Assembly: GCA_024699855.1 (NCBI GenBank)
Contig: JAMPIQ010000002.1
Span: 6,138,001 to 6,202,000, forward strand
Direction: 5' to 3'
DNA: 64,000 nucleotides
From: Aphelenchoides besseyi
Lineage: Eukaryota; Nematoda; Chromadorea; Rhabditida; Aphelenchoididae
Part shown: positions 47,054-59,184 of the stretch, piece after piece
Position numbering within the stretch: position 1 is the first letter of the stretch
Layout: each line of letters starts with the position of its first letter
Made by a program: the position numbers and the translations under genes
Notes under the pieces: generated by a model
What the model saw: the letters and a program-made list of their open reading frames with translations, nothing else
Databases searched by the model: none
What the model was told of the DNA's origin: nothing

Positions 47054-49132
47054 ATGGCCGAGCCAAAGGTCATCACAGAGACAACTCTGTTGGAAAAGAT
47101 ACGTGGTTGGATTTACGTGTTAACTATGCTAATATCCGCTCTATTCGGCACCATCTACATTCTCATGCCAATGAAATTGCTGATCTTCATTCGCCCTCGA
47201 CTTTATCGTCAAATTGTGGATCGTCTTGTTGGATTCTGGCTTTGTATGCCTTCAGGACTAATGGAATATGCATTCGGAGTTCAAATGCGTGTAACCGGAA
47301 CGGCCATCGATCGTACGAAACCGGCGTTAATCATCATGAATCACAGAACACGTTTGGATTGGTAAAAGAGTAAACGCTGAAGAATTACGAGAATATTTTC
47401 AGGTTATTCTTTTGGAACGCACTGTTTCGAATTGATCCAATGTTGTTGACCAGCGAGAAGATTTCGTTGAAAGGAATTCTTAAACATGTTCCTGGAGCAG
47501 GTATAATAAGATAAACAATCTACAACACATTTCTTTGCTCAGTTTACGCAAACCCAATCTAACAAAGCTGAGCATCGGTTTTGCGATCTTATTTTCAATT
47601 TTGTACGTTTGTTGCAGAAACTAGCCTTCAATTAACGTTTTAATCTTTCGCCTTCTCCCGCAAAATTTGAGATCACAAGCTGTTTTCGCAACACATTTGA
47701 CCTTTTTCCCAGCGCGCCGAAACAGTTCTCCGAATGACATTAATGGGTTATTTCACTCAAAACATCAATTCATTTTGCGCCCTTATTTTGCCATCAGTTT
47801 CGTTTGTGAACAACCAACAGACGACTATCGACGCTCATTGCGCAAGTTCAAACTTTGAAGACAAGATTTATCGATTAGAATGACATCAAATCGTCACTTT
47901 TGATCATATCGTCGTCGACAGGAGTCGGGAAAAAGGTTCTAAGCGGCAAATAAGTTAAGATATTCACTTGAAAAATGTTCGCAACCAGTGGGATTCGAAC
48001 CCACGAAGCGTTTCCGCTAATGTATTTCTTCCAACCAGGAGTTAGGAGTACATCGCCTTACCACTCGGCCATGGCTGCCACACGATTTCGTTGATGTTTT
48101 TAGTTAGTTGGATTGGAAAAATTGCCGCACAAAGACATCGACGCCTTTTGTCGTAAAATCGCGGTAAGATAGCGAATCAAAACAATTGCCATTTTCCTTG
48201 GTCTAACAAGTGCGCATCCGTTTTGCTTAAATCGTTCAAGTATTTCAACAAAATTGTTTTGCAGGTTGGGCGATGGCTTGTCAAGCGTACATTTTCTTGG
48301 CTCGTTCATTCGAAAAGGACGAGAAGCATATTAACAATATGATCGACTATTACGCAAATTCCGGACAAAGCTATCAACTTCTGCTTTTTGTTGAAGGCAC
48401 CGACAAGTGTCCGTTGGCTACTGGCCGTTCGAAAGCATACGCCGAAAAGATGAATCTTGTTCACTACGATTACCTTCTGCATCCTCGGATCACTGGATTT
48501 GCACATATTGTTCAGAAAATGCGTCAATGTAAGTTTTGCATTCAATCGACAATGAAACAAACATCTTTAGGTGATTATCTTGAAAATATTTACGATGTTA
48601 CTTTGGCTTATCCGAATGAAATTGTTCAGTCCGAAGTTGATCTCGCGAAATTGGGAGCATGTCCGACAAAAATTCATTTCGATGTTCGACAAATTGATCC
48701 AAAAAGTTTGCCGGAAAACGACGTTGAAATTGGTCAATGGCTGACGAACTTGTGGGCTGAGAAAGAGGAACGATTGAAAAGTTTCTATGATATGCCGATG
48801 GAAAAGCGACAATTCGACTCATTGCCCGGTGATGTTGAATTTAAGGTACGTGCAATGATTGCGAGTACTTTCATGTGTCAACGTTTTTTTAGTTGTCGCG
48901 CAGAAGCTTCTGGGTTCAAATGCTGATCGTTAGCATATGGACGGTTATGACCATTTTGTGGTGTTATGTGTTCTTCACTTTTGCCTACCAATATTTCCTC
49001 GGCTTTTTGACTCTGTTGTTCTTTGTTGGATGTGCCTTCTTCTACGACGGACTTGAGAATCTGCTGGCTATTCAGTTGAAACAACCGAGTCTTGGTCACT
49101 TGTTCGGAGCTGAACACAAGAAAAAAGCGTAA
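47054..49132 (+). CDS. Lysophospholipid/lysocardiolipin acyltransferase (LCLAT1/ACL-8 type), copy 2
   Basis: Paralogue of the preceding gene. MAEPKVITETTLLEKIRGWI opens a longer cytoplasmic N-terminus, then IYVLTMLISALFGTIYILMP. Box I IIMNHRTRLDW is identical to copy 1, followed by FFWNALFRIDPMLLTSEKIS. Box III is LLLFVEGTDKCPLATGRS: Pro is replaced by Val, but Glu, Gly and Thr remain. HPRITGFAHIVQKMRQ and IYDVTLAYPNEIV follow. Two C-terminal membrane segments are present, and the end is basic (GAEHKKKA). One intron (about 47501-48265) is much longer than the others and holds an antisense tRNA gene. The start is 12 nt after TTGTTTAG, which looks like a trans-splice acceptor. About six exons. 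Confidence 0.9.
47971..47975 (-). terminator. Pol III terminator of the tRNA gene
   Basis: A run of five T on the minus strand begins a few bases after the tRNA 3' end, the usual RNA polymerase III stop signal. Confidence 0.65.
47980..48078 (-). tRNA. Intron-containing class II tRNA, serine-type body, apparent anticodon CCT
   Basis: The cloverleaf is clear. The acceptor stem is GCAGCCA with TGGTTGC (seven pairs, one G-T), and the discriminator is G as in tRNA-Ser. A box TGGCCGAGTGG and B box GGTTCGAATCC are near consensus. The T arm is GTGGG/CCCAC. The long variable arm AGCG-GAAA-CGCT marks class II. The anticodon stem is ATGTA/TACAT enclosing 24 nt, so 17 nt must be intron. The canonical position after base 37 leaves loop CTCCTAA, anticodon CCT (Arg codon AGG). 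Removing 17 nt between positions 33 and 34 would instead leave CTAGAAA, the usual tRNA-Ser(AGA) loop. The intron can pair with the anticodon region. It lies antisense in the acyltransferase intron. Confidence 0.85.
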
Positions 49133-49641
49133 TTTAAACGAGAATCTTTGCATTTCACTTCTTCTCTAACAATCACCTATGAACCTTCTTTTTACACTTC
49201 AGATATGCGGATTGAACTTAACTCAATTGTTTTTGGTGCGAACTTCTGCTTTCATGTTGATCCATAAACCACGTGTAAACGGCGTTGTTAAATTTCTATG
49301 AGTAACATAAACATTTAAATCGAATTGATCAGTGAACCAAAAAGAACAAATGACCTCCGACTCTCGCTATCTATCGTCCGATTGAAACCCACGTTTTTCT
49401 CGGCAGTTGTGATCGACGATTCCGTTCTTTGAGCACATTTCCAATGAGACTCGAAAGACGCTTTTTCGTTTGCTGCGGTTTCGATCGACATAAAATTTGA
49501 AATAAAAACTTTTTGAAAGTTTTTTTACAATCAATTTGCTCACGTGACTTTTCATTTTGCTCAACGACAAAGAGAAAACGGCCGAATCGGTGGGTTTCCG
49601 TCGGGAGTTTGTCTTTTAACTGATCGTTTTCAGCGTTAAAC
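49133..49641. other. Intergenic, no feature seen
   Basis: This is the space between acyltransferase copy 2 and the CoA-transferase gene. Just upstream of the latter, TTTTCAG ends 8 nt before the ATG, a likely trans-splice or 5' UTR acceptor. No coding exon was recognised. Confidence 0.45.
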
Positions 49642-51356
49642 ATGATGTTGAGCGCTATTTCGGCGCGTTATTGTGTTCGACGTTCATTGAGTGGTCTGCG
49701 TTCTTACGATCGTGTTCGTGACTTGCAATCACCGCGAACCGCCGGAGGTCAAAGAACCGCACCGAAACGAGTTTCCATTGATGAGGCCGTTGCGTGTGTT
49801 AAATCCGGTAACCTGCGAATTACAACAATTGTTATTTATTGAGGCATTTACAGGAGATTATGTCTATTTACACCACGCAGCATCAACGCCGGTAGATTTG
49901 CTCAATGCTCTGTTCAAGAATGCAAAAGCAAAACGACTTTCGGGTATTCGCACAACTCACGCACTTCTTCTCGGCGACATTCCGTTCAGTCGTGATCCTT
50001 CAGTTTATGGTTTAGAAAACAAATAACCTTCAATTTAAATGTATTGTTTTAGATTACATTCGTCCAGTCTGCTACTTTGTTTCGACTCCGATTCGAGCTG
50101 CGGTAAATGCGGGAAAAGCCGACTACATTCCGATTTTCTTGAATGAGACATCTCGTTTATACGATGAGAAACAATTGCCGGTCGACGTTGCATTCCTCAA
50201 CCTTTCACCTCCCGACTCTCATGGCCTTTGCAGTTTGGGTGTTTCTGTCGACATGTCAAGTGCAGCTGCTCGCAATGCAAAGGTCATTGTTGGTAAGCTT
50301 TAAATTGTGCTACAAACAACTTGTTCAGCAACATTTAACCAAACACAACCACGCACTTTTGGGGATTCGGTTATTCACGTTTCTCAACTTGACTATGTTG
50401 TTTCGGAAACACAAACTCCGATATGTTCCGTTAATCCACCGCCAATCAGTGATGCAGAACGAAAGATTGGACGTTTGATTGCCGAAAAACTGGTCCCGAA
50501 TGAAGCAACGTTGCAATTAGGAATCGGTAGTCTTCCAGGTCGGTTTCTAAGATTAACAAGCATAAGTTTTGTTTTCTAGATGCCGTCCTAAGTGCTCTTA
50601 CTGATCATCGACATTTGGGTGTTCACACGGAGATGATTAGCGATGGAGTGGTGGATCTCATTGAACGTGGAATCTTAACAAATGCGAAAAAGACTGTGTA
50701 TCCCGGCAAAAGTGTTCTCGCTTTTGCAATCGGTTCTCGTCGTTTTTACGACATTATGCACGACTGTCCGAATTTTCTTTTTGGTTCTGTTGGATTCACG
50801 AATGATTGCGGAGTTATTGCTCGACAACATCGAATGACCGTATGTGCTTAATCGATCGTTTATGTAACTTTCATCTGTAGAGCATTAACGCAGCACTGGA
50901 AGTCGATTTGTGTGGAGCTGTTGCCGCCGATACGATCGGTCCGAAGTTCTTTTCTGGTTTCGGTGGTCAAGTGGACTTTGTCTATGGTTCAGCAACAGCA
51001 TTGGATGGACAAGGAAAGTCGATTATTGCATTGCAATCACGTACAGAAAAAGGAGAACCAAAAATTGTTCCATTTTTGAAAACCGGCTCCAGTGTGGTAA
51101 CTACGAGAGCACATGTTCGTTATGTCGTTACGGAAGTAAGCAACAAAAATAACAATAGTGTTTTAATATATTGTTTTCAGTATGGAATTGCGTCGTTGTG
51201 GTTTGTGTCTTATATTTCCAGTACCTGTTTATTCCTGATTTTAGGGGCAAATCAGTTCGTGAGCGAGCAAACGAATTGATCAAAATTGCTCATCCTGACG
51301 ATCGTGAATCACTTGAGAAAGCAGCGTTTGAACGATTTGGTTCCGGTTTTGTTTGA
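49642..51356 (+). CDS. Acetyl-CoA hydrolase / 4-hydroxybutyrate CoA-transferase family, mitochondrial
   Basis: These enzymes hydrolyse acetyl-CoA or move CoA between short acids through a glutamyl-CoA intermediate. The N-terminus MMLSAISARYCVRRSLSGLR is a mitochondrial presequence. Domain 1 shows VYLHHAASTPVDLLNALF and PVDVAFLNLSPPDSHGLCSL. Domain 2 has LQLGIGSLPDAVLSALTDHR, then GVHTEMISDGVVDLIERG, whose Glu is the expected catalytic residue, then SINAALEVDLCGAVAADTIG, FFSGFGGQVDFVYGSATALD and YVVTEYGIASLWGKSVRERA. The protein ends AFERFGSGFV. About eight exons, length about 470, normal for the family (C. elegans has a related acer-1). AATAAA at 51372-51377 ends the gene, only about 45 nt from the stop of the facing gene. 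Confidence 0.9.
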
Positions 51357-51371
51357 TCACCAATCACTCTC

Positions 51372-51377
51372 AATAAA
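51372..51377 (+). promoter_or_regulatory. AATAAA poly(A) signal of the CoA-transferase gene
   Basis: A perfect AATAAA lies 16 nt after the stop codon, inside the 64 nt gap to the converging large gene. Confidence 0.6.
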
Positions 51378-51419
51378 CGTTGAAAATTGGTTTTATTTGC
51401 TAACGTTCAATACCATCAT

Positions 51420-54400
51420 CTACTGACTGCGATATACACTTCGAGCCAAATCACACAAAATAGAGAACATCGGTTTTGAGGCGCGCATTTTGCAGGCCAT
51501 ATCGACCATTTCAGCACTCGTTGTATCGTGGTTAAAGGCCAATTGTGTAGCATTGCTAAACGTTCGGTTATTAATTGGAACTAAAGTAGCAACGGGAAGA
51601 GGAGAAGTCGATGGGGGCGTTGAAATAGCTAACATAGTGATCATCTGAACATTCTTTTCTTCAGGATTTTGTGTTTCAAACTCTGGGCCGACATTTGCTA
51701 CGACTACGTTATTTTGAGTTGTTTGAGCATCAGAAGTTGTTGTTTGAGCATCAGTAGTTGTTATTTCAATTGAATTGAGCGTATAGTCAGAAGTCATTGA
51801 ATAGACATCAGTTGTTGTAGACGGCACAAAAGATGTGAGTGTTACATCAGGCGTTATCATTAGCTCAGATGTGATTGTTGTATGAAGAGTATGAGGTGTT
51901 TGATGCGGTGTGACGAAACCAATGGTGTGAGGTATACTATCGGATGCCCATGTGGTTGTTAATTTCATTTTATCATCATAACTTTCAAATTCGTCTGTCC
52001 ATTCATTACCTGGAAGAATAGTGGTTGTGTCGCTGAAGAAGCTTTCCAAATTGTGGTTTTTAAGCGCATCAAGGAATCTGTCTTGAGCAGCTTTAAAATC
52101 AAAAGGAAGCTCATGAGCATTGATGATGTGACGTTGTAGATGTTCGGGTAAAGCATTAATCTCATCAGTACAATCTATCTCATAACCGTTTCCGTCGAAA
52201 ATGATCGTCGTGTTCGCTGAAGACGTCTTGGTGTATGCTCGTAAGATGGCGCAGTTTTGGGTTTCGGTGACGTTTGGTGGTTTTATCTTCAGAATCAAAC
52301 CATTTTCTGGTACAACAACGTAGGGAAGTTGATTTCGACTAAGTAGCTCGTAAGCGATGTCTTCGTTGTTCGATTGATGTAACACAGAAATCTGGGCAGC
52401 GATAGAAACCAGCGGCTTTGTCGACTGTTTTCCATCGGTGTGTTTAGATGGAATTCGATATGAGTCTTGTAAGAAGAATAAGAACTCCTCTGTACATTTG
52501 TCTTCGGTTGAGGAGAAAACCAGCTCGTAGAAAATACGATGAGCAGCAGTCGATGGTTGAGTATCAACAAACGTCAATTCTTCTGTTGCTTCAGTATTTG
52601 TCCAAAAATAGTCTGACGATATACTTCGTTGTAGAACATCGAAATTCGGAAAAACTTGAAATATACCAATAACTCGATGATTATATCGTTGAATTGTTTT
52701 TGGCCAATTGACAGTTCCAATTACCGGACCATCAAATCGACTTTCGGGTTCGGCAGATTTGAAGGCAACGATCACACTTTTACGACAGTCATTACGCTCA
52801 CGCACCTGTGGTTCCTGGGTTTTTGTGTACTGTTGATTTACGTAAAACAACTTACTTGTTGTATGGGAAAGATAGCTTGCAAAGACGTGAGTTTGGCTTT
52901 TTGAGTATCGAAAAGATAAAGTGGAACTGAGGCTGCAACCTCAGCAACCAGGAAAACTGTTTCACGGATCTGTTTTCGGATTGTGAAGGTGCGTAAAGAG
53001 TTAATGTCCGGTAATCGTGTGTTTGTGGTTGAAATGACGGTCAAATCTTTAAGATGTGCAGTCTGAAACGATTGAGTACTATTGGATTTGTTAGTGAGAA
53101 TTACCGCTGATTCGGCGCTAACGTTCAGTTTAATTTGACGAATCTCACCGGATTCCAAATTCCCCAAATTGATGTCGACAGATGGAGGTCTTGGGCTTTC
53201 GTCCACGCTAACTGCATCGATAGAAAAGACAACAAACTCGGAAGTAAATGGATCAACAATCTGTGGATGAATTTGGTGAAGTTGAACATTTTTAATGATC
53301 GAATAACTAGAAATGAGCATTGAAATCTGCCGAGCAAGTTAACTGACCCGATATTAATGACAATCAACATGACACTGAAAGCATTTGGGTTGTGTATTGA
53401 CTTGGTTGTAATGTTGGTGTTCAGGAATACGAGAGTGCGCAGCTTGTTCGTCGGTTTGATTTGAAAAACTCTCGATTGAACTTCTTTAAATCGTTGAACA
53501 CCGCCAACTTCGTAGCTAATTCCAACAATCGCCTGCAAGTACGAAGTTACGAATTCGTTTTAACATCTTTTTACTTTTTGCAGAAGGTTTAGAGTCAGTG
53601 GAAAGTCAAACTGAGGAATCGAAGTCCAACTTCTACTCGTATTCTGTTGGGGCTTCAATGCAGAAAGGTTTTCAGATACAAAGCGACCATTCCTCATTGG
53701 TGGGCTAATGCGGTAGCCGATTTGACTTGAATTAACAGCTACAAAGCCGAGGTTCAATACCAAACCTTCAACTGTTATGTCCATCTAAAGATTGCAATTA
53801 AACATGTTTCTGTTTGTTTCTACCGTTGGATTAGACAAATATACGGTCACGTGAACACGATGAGTTTCATGGAAACAACGTGGTTCAATCTGAACTTCTG
53901 CAATCAGAACCAGACGTGAACTTCTACTCCGATGTTTCAATATTTCAACCAAAATATTGTCCAAAAATTTCGGCACAGTATTGTTGGCAACCTAGATTTT
54001 GACTATGATATCGCTTTTAAACAGTCGAGTTACCGTTCTGCTAAAATCGTTCAACTCGGCTATCGTATCCAAGGAAGTCTGTAGGAGATCCAACATCGAC
54101 CGTTTTTTCGTTCTTTCACGTCCATCATTTTGTTTGTTTAGTTCCAATTCCTCAAACAGCATATTCCAATTTGAAATGAATGTCAGCTCTTCGCTAGTAG
54201 ACGGTTGGATAGTCAAGCTTTCAGCCAAAGTCAAATAAGCACCACGACTGGATCCATTGACGACGGTCGTCAAAAAGCGACTAAACGAATTGAAATCTCC
54301 AGTTGCTGTGGAAGAAGGTAGAAGTATCTAAAATATCAAATTTGTTGACATAAGCGTTTGAATGTTTACGTTTAGATAGAACAGGAATCTGTAGAATTCG

Positions 54401-57400
54401 TTAATGAAACGACACAACTCGTAACGCGGATAATTGAACGTTGCAGCAATTGAATTGAAGAGATTGTCTTTAAGGGCAAGCGAAGGACTCTAAAATAAAA
54501 TCATAGAATTGCCAATCAAATTAGCTACTTGTAATGAGCACTTAAGCATTCTGTCGTTTAGCTGACGTTCAATTTGACATGCACCGACGTTTGCACTGAT
54601 TACGCATCTAAATGAAGTTGGAATTGAAGTCCTTTCATTTGATTACCGTAGTAAATTGGATATCTCCGACTGTTCAATGCCCAACAACGCACAACTTCTT
54701 TTGTACAAAACCAACTGCATGAACGTTTGCATCGATGGAACTCGAGAGTTCAAGTTTGAAGACCACACATCACTACAGCGATCTACCTTTCGGTATAAGT
54801 CCTTACATTTGCCAAGTAGAATTGGTGCACAATCCAGATAGATATTCGTGGATTGAAGTATCTGATCGTTTGGAACTCGCAAAGCTGAAAATAAACTGGC
54901 AGTTAAACGTGACTTTTAATTGCAATCTACCTGAGTAATCAGTTAAATTTGTTCGTCCATCATAAATTAGACTTGAAACATCCTCGTAGTCTTGCATTGC
55001 TTCAGGAATAGTGTATATGAACGGTACTTGAAGAAGATGAACTGCTTGTGTCGAGTCATTTGATTTCTTAGTTTGACCAATTCGAATTCGATGTCTAAAC
55101 GCACAACCGGAGCAAATGGCAACATTAACAGGCAACTAAATATACAAGTTCTCGCAAGTCAATGAACCTACTTACATTCAAAATTTGAAATGCTCCACCA
55201 GTATTGTTTGGAAGTTTTAACATTGCAATTGAACGAAGTGGACCGTTGACATAACTGAAAGTTACCCAAATGTCAACGTCGAGTTGCTTAATAACCGCTG
55301 GTTGCATGAGAATCTGTGGTTGATTGAACTGAAGTTAGACGAAGATTATAATGCAAATGGCTGATCAGCACTTACTTCATCGACTGATCGTAAACTAACT
55401 TCTCCATCATTTACAACAACAAACTGGTTTGGACGTTTAGTGAGAGTTGCCGTAAAAGAAGAGTTTTGTAACGTTATCTATCATACAAACTGATGTCAAA
55501 AAATAAGATTCTGATTACCTTCAGCAAATCAACGAATGGCAAAAAGTCATCGCCGAGAATTGTGAGCTCGTAGACTCCATCTGTTGGCAATCGAAATTTG
55601 ACGACCGCTAAATAATTTCACATACGCTTATTTTGAATCTAAATTACAATTGACGATTGCTGATCGGGTGTAGTTTTCGGTCTTTGCGCTGTTCGCAATA
55701 AACACTTCCACATTTTGACTAGGAGATGTGGATGAAGAGCGAAGATGAAGATGAACTTCGTACTCGTCCACGTCACCAAGACTGATTTCATAAGGAATAG
55801 AGAACAGCATCTAAAAAGTTTGAAGTGGAAATACTCTTGATGGAAAAACGAACGTTCTGTGAATTTGGATACGAAAGAGTTCCGGTCACTGGACTGATGA
55901 GTGATCGTAGATGTTTGATTCCGAACAAATAACTTAACTCTAGCATTCCGTTAGCTTTTGGCCGTACGGTTGGTAGAGCGATCAGAAAGAATGGAGAGTC
56001 CGAATCCATCGGTTCTGCGTTATTCGTTGTTTGTTGGTTTGAGGTTTCCATTTTTACTTCAATAAATGAAGTTGGATTGTCGATCTTGTTGTTGTGAATC
56101 ACATTAATTCGAGCAGGTCGAATGATCGTTGGATTGGGATTTGCGTAGATGAGATTGTGGCTACAAACAACGTCCGATCAGTTTCTCTTCAATTAATTAC
56201 CGTGCAGTGAAAGTTGCCGACAAATCGCAAACAATAGCAACATAAAGATTATTGTAATGCATTCGAATTGAACGATCGATCGACATTGCCAACATAACTG
56301 AAGGATTCTTGCCGTCTCCCTGAAATAACATCAGATTCTTAATCCATATATTGATCGAACCGTAATAGATTGTGAATGAATGCGAAATGATTCTCGAGGC
56401 CATAGGATTTGTACACTCCATTGACCACACGCACAAGTCTCAGATTTGATCTCATATTGAACTCGAACTTCTTCATTTTCGATTGGTAAGTTCTCTTCAT
56501 ATCTGGCGTCTAAAACACATTGAGTAAAAGACAGGCCGGGAGTTGAGTTCGAGATTGGATTCGGATGTTCGGCCTTCTGAAACAATTTTCCCATTAGCCA
56601 AATCTATTCTTCTACTAACCACAACATAATCTCTGTGAGTGCTCAGATATGCTGGGATTGTATACGTAAAGAATCGACGTTTGGATTGAACAGAAATTGT
56701 CTCAACAAGTTGATCGCTTTCTAAGATTTTCAGCGTCACTGGCAAATCGTATTTCGACAGTTCTTTTGTTTGGTTGAATTTAATGTAACCATTGACACGA
56801 TGTAAGTTCGAATCTTTGTGTTTGGATACGCTGGTAACGTAGGGAACGTAAGAATTTGTCACACGAATGTTCGCATGAATGTATTCTGTGCAGTTTCCGT
56901 TTTGTATCTTGTAATCAATCCAATTTGCTTGAGTTGAGCCAAGTGGATGTGGCCATTGAATTTGACGAGACAATTGATCGAATACGATCTCTGGTTGCGA
57001 GGATGCGATAAACGATACAATCTCATTACTCTCAAATAACATCATGTTTTCGCGAAACTTATTAGTGCAAACCTGATTTGAAACCTCGTAACTAAATGCT
57101 TTGTATTCCACGACGTCTAATTGAAGATTTCGGTTTTCAACACAGGAACTAAAATTCGATGGCAAGTTTTCATTGCAATTTACGTTTGTTTGACCATCAC
57201 TACAAATGCAAAGACCCTCGAAGCACGTTCCCATACAAACGTTCGGATTACAACGTTCATAGAATTCAAAAAAAACCTAAATAAGCAGTACAAAGATTAA
57301 ATTACAGTAATTCTACCGGTTTTTCGTGTCGTATTACTCTTTGCAATCCGAAAGGTACTAGAGCAACATTATAGGATAGTGTATAATTCAACTCGGAAGG

Positions 57401-58018
57401 TTGAGAACATCTCACATGATTGGGATTTTGCCAACTTCCTTCCGTTTTTGTTGTATTGAAAACACAATGATAGCGATTTCCTGGTGTCCTAAATAACAGA
57501 TGTTTAATTGCTTCTTTCAATAGCAAAACCTTGGAAATCCATGGCCCATGAAATTGATCAACTCAACGTCCTCAATGGCCGCGTATGTTGGTTCAATAGC
57601 TGTGATTCGACTCTTTCGAATACACGGTTTTTCGGTACAAACATCACATCTCATTCCATCCCAACCATAATCGCAATTACAATGCCTTCAACACGTGTGA
57701 ATGAAGTCAACTAATCAACTGTGTACCTCTCGTAAGCATCAAAAACTCCTTGTGCACATTCCAAACGTGGTCGTGGCAGAAGATCGTCGACATTGAGTGG
57801 CTCATCCACATTGCAATAATTCTAAACATAATTGACTAAATAGGCCACTTGTAGACACGTACTTCTTGTGATTGAGCTTTCGGGACTGCGTATCGAAGCA
57901 TAAGAAGTAAACTGAGACCAACCAATCGCTCAACTGAATGCTTATTAAGTGCATCTTGTAAGTTCAACTTACTTCTCGTTTGCTTACGTTGATTCGGTTG
58001 ATTTCGTTTATTTTCCAT
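51420..58018 (-). CDS. Very large secreted multidomain protein with EGF-like and IPT/TIG-like modules
   Basis: I do not recognise the orthologue. The chosen start MENKRNQPNQRKQTR (58018) precedes a hydrophobic stretch (RLVGLSLLLMLRYAVPKAQ) that would act as signal peptide or anchor. A cysteine pattern CNCDYGWDGMRCDVC and later CMGTCFEGLCICSDG are EGF-like. The segment SRITAIEPTYAAIEDVELIN then NFMGHGFP with YHCVF and SWQNPNHVRCSQP resembles an IPT/TIG fold. The remaining roughly 1,500 residues are beta-rich, N-glycosylation-rich and poor in cysteines, over about twenty short-intron exons. The last exon (up to about 52840) ends in a long Thr/Ser-rich mucin-like region and then DMACKMRASKPMFSILCDLA. 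No C-terminal membrane segment is evident. Estimated length is 1,800-1,900 residues. In-frame ATG codons further upstream are possible starts. Confidence 0.7.
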
Positions 58019-58408
58019 TAATGTGCGAACAAATCGACGGTTTTTATTCAAACACGTAAAACAACCACCACTTTCATTTGCTTCGGTCTCATTCATGACA
58101 TTTGAATGCTTTTCGTAAACCGGAAACTGCGAAATAATCGTAATCCAAGACAACTTTTGAAGATGTTGTCGTAGTACGGTTGCTCGGCAACTTTGGAATT
58201 AAGCGCAAGTTGAGAGATTAGTAAGCAGTAGTCTATCATAAGATTGGTCGAATATCATGCATAAACGAAGTCACGGCTTGTTTATGGTCCATAGTCAAAA
58301 TTGATAACGTGGTCGACGGACGAGATAATCCGCAGCACTCAAATATCCCGAAGAGTCGTTGGTGTCGTGTACAAAAATAATCGTAGAGAATAACCGAAAC
58401 TCATGAGT
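58019..58408. other. Intergenic between bHLH and the large secreted protein
   Basis: The open frame of the next gene's first exon continues upstream to a CAG acceptor near 58125, so part of this stretch may be its 5' coding or UTR sequence. No other feature is visible. Confidence 0.4.
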
Positions 58409-58946
58409 TTATTTCACCAAGAGCAAACAGTTCAAATGGTAAATGTAGGCAATAGACAGTCGTAGAATTTCAATTTTTGACAGTTTTTTGTCTCGTGGAC
58501 AGGTAGGCAGCAGAGCGCGGAGTTTTGCAAAGGCCAAGTTGAATGACTCAACACGCAATCTAAAAACGCTATGTGGTATAAATTCAAAGCACAGAAGTTG
58601 TTAAAGTGAACCATTATGTTTTCCGCAAAAACTAAGACCTAGTTCGGAACTAGGACTCTTTATAAACATTCGTGAGTACGCAGTCTCATGTTAATTACGA
58701 GCTCTCAAATATACTTCACGATTTCACCTCGTAATGACCGCAAACGGGCATTTTCTAGGGTTTCAAAGAAAACAGTTTTTTGGTTTCATACCAATGGTCG
58801 TAGAATGTGTAGGACACTTACCGTTCTCTGGTGGCATGCAAATTTTTGTATTTGACAGTAGCTCTTCGACGCTTTCGTTTCTCGGCTTTGCTCAAATAGG
58901 TGGTTGATAGATACGAAGTCAAATCAACAGGTTCGAGATTATCCAT
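58409..58946 (-). CDS. hlh-15: bHLH transcription factor, HEN/NHLH family (HLH-15-like)
   Basis: NHLH/HEN proteins are nuclear bHLH factors that bind E-boxes, mostly in neurons. Two exons: 58946-58822 and 58559-58409, joined in phase 2 across a 262 nt intron (donor CG|GTAAGT, acceptor TTTTTAG). The first encodes [20 protein letters not shown] and then the basic region [20 protein letters not shown]. The second encodes helix 1 and the loop ([31 protein letters not shown]) and helix 2 ([18 protein letters not shown]). The residues [15 protein letters not shown] match the HEN family closely. Protein about 91 residues, typical of worm HLH-15. An in-frame ATG at 59051 would add 35 residues. Confidence 0.88.
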
Positions 58947-59184
58947 AAATCTTTTTCGACAACCAAATATGCTGCCGCAATGTGAATCAATCCGCAGACC
59001 CACTGCAGAGATGGCAATTGAAAGCGAAGAAATTTTATGAGCGCATCTCATTCAATAGCACAAATTCACTTGAGAGTAATCAAATTAGACCCAACCATTG
59101 AAATTGGACTCGAAATATTTTACATTGAAGATTGCATTTCCCAGTTGTCTTTGATTGTCGTTTGGTCGTTTCCAAAACCGTAGA

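Noticed and set aside
52810..52852. Apparent 26 nt intron in the large secreted protein
   Set aside because: An acceptor 15 nt further (ACCCAG) keeps the frame and gives a normal 41 nt intron.
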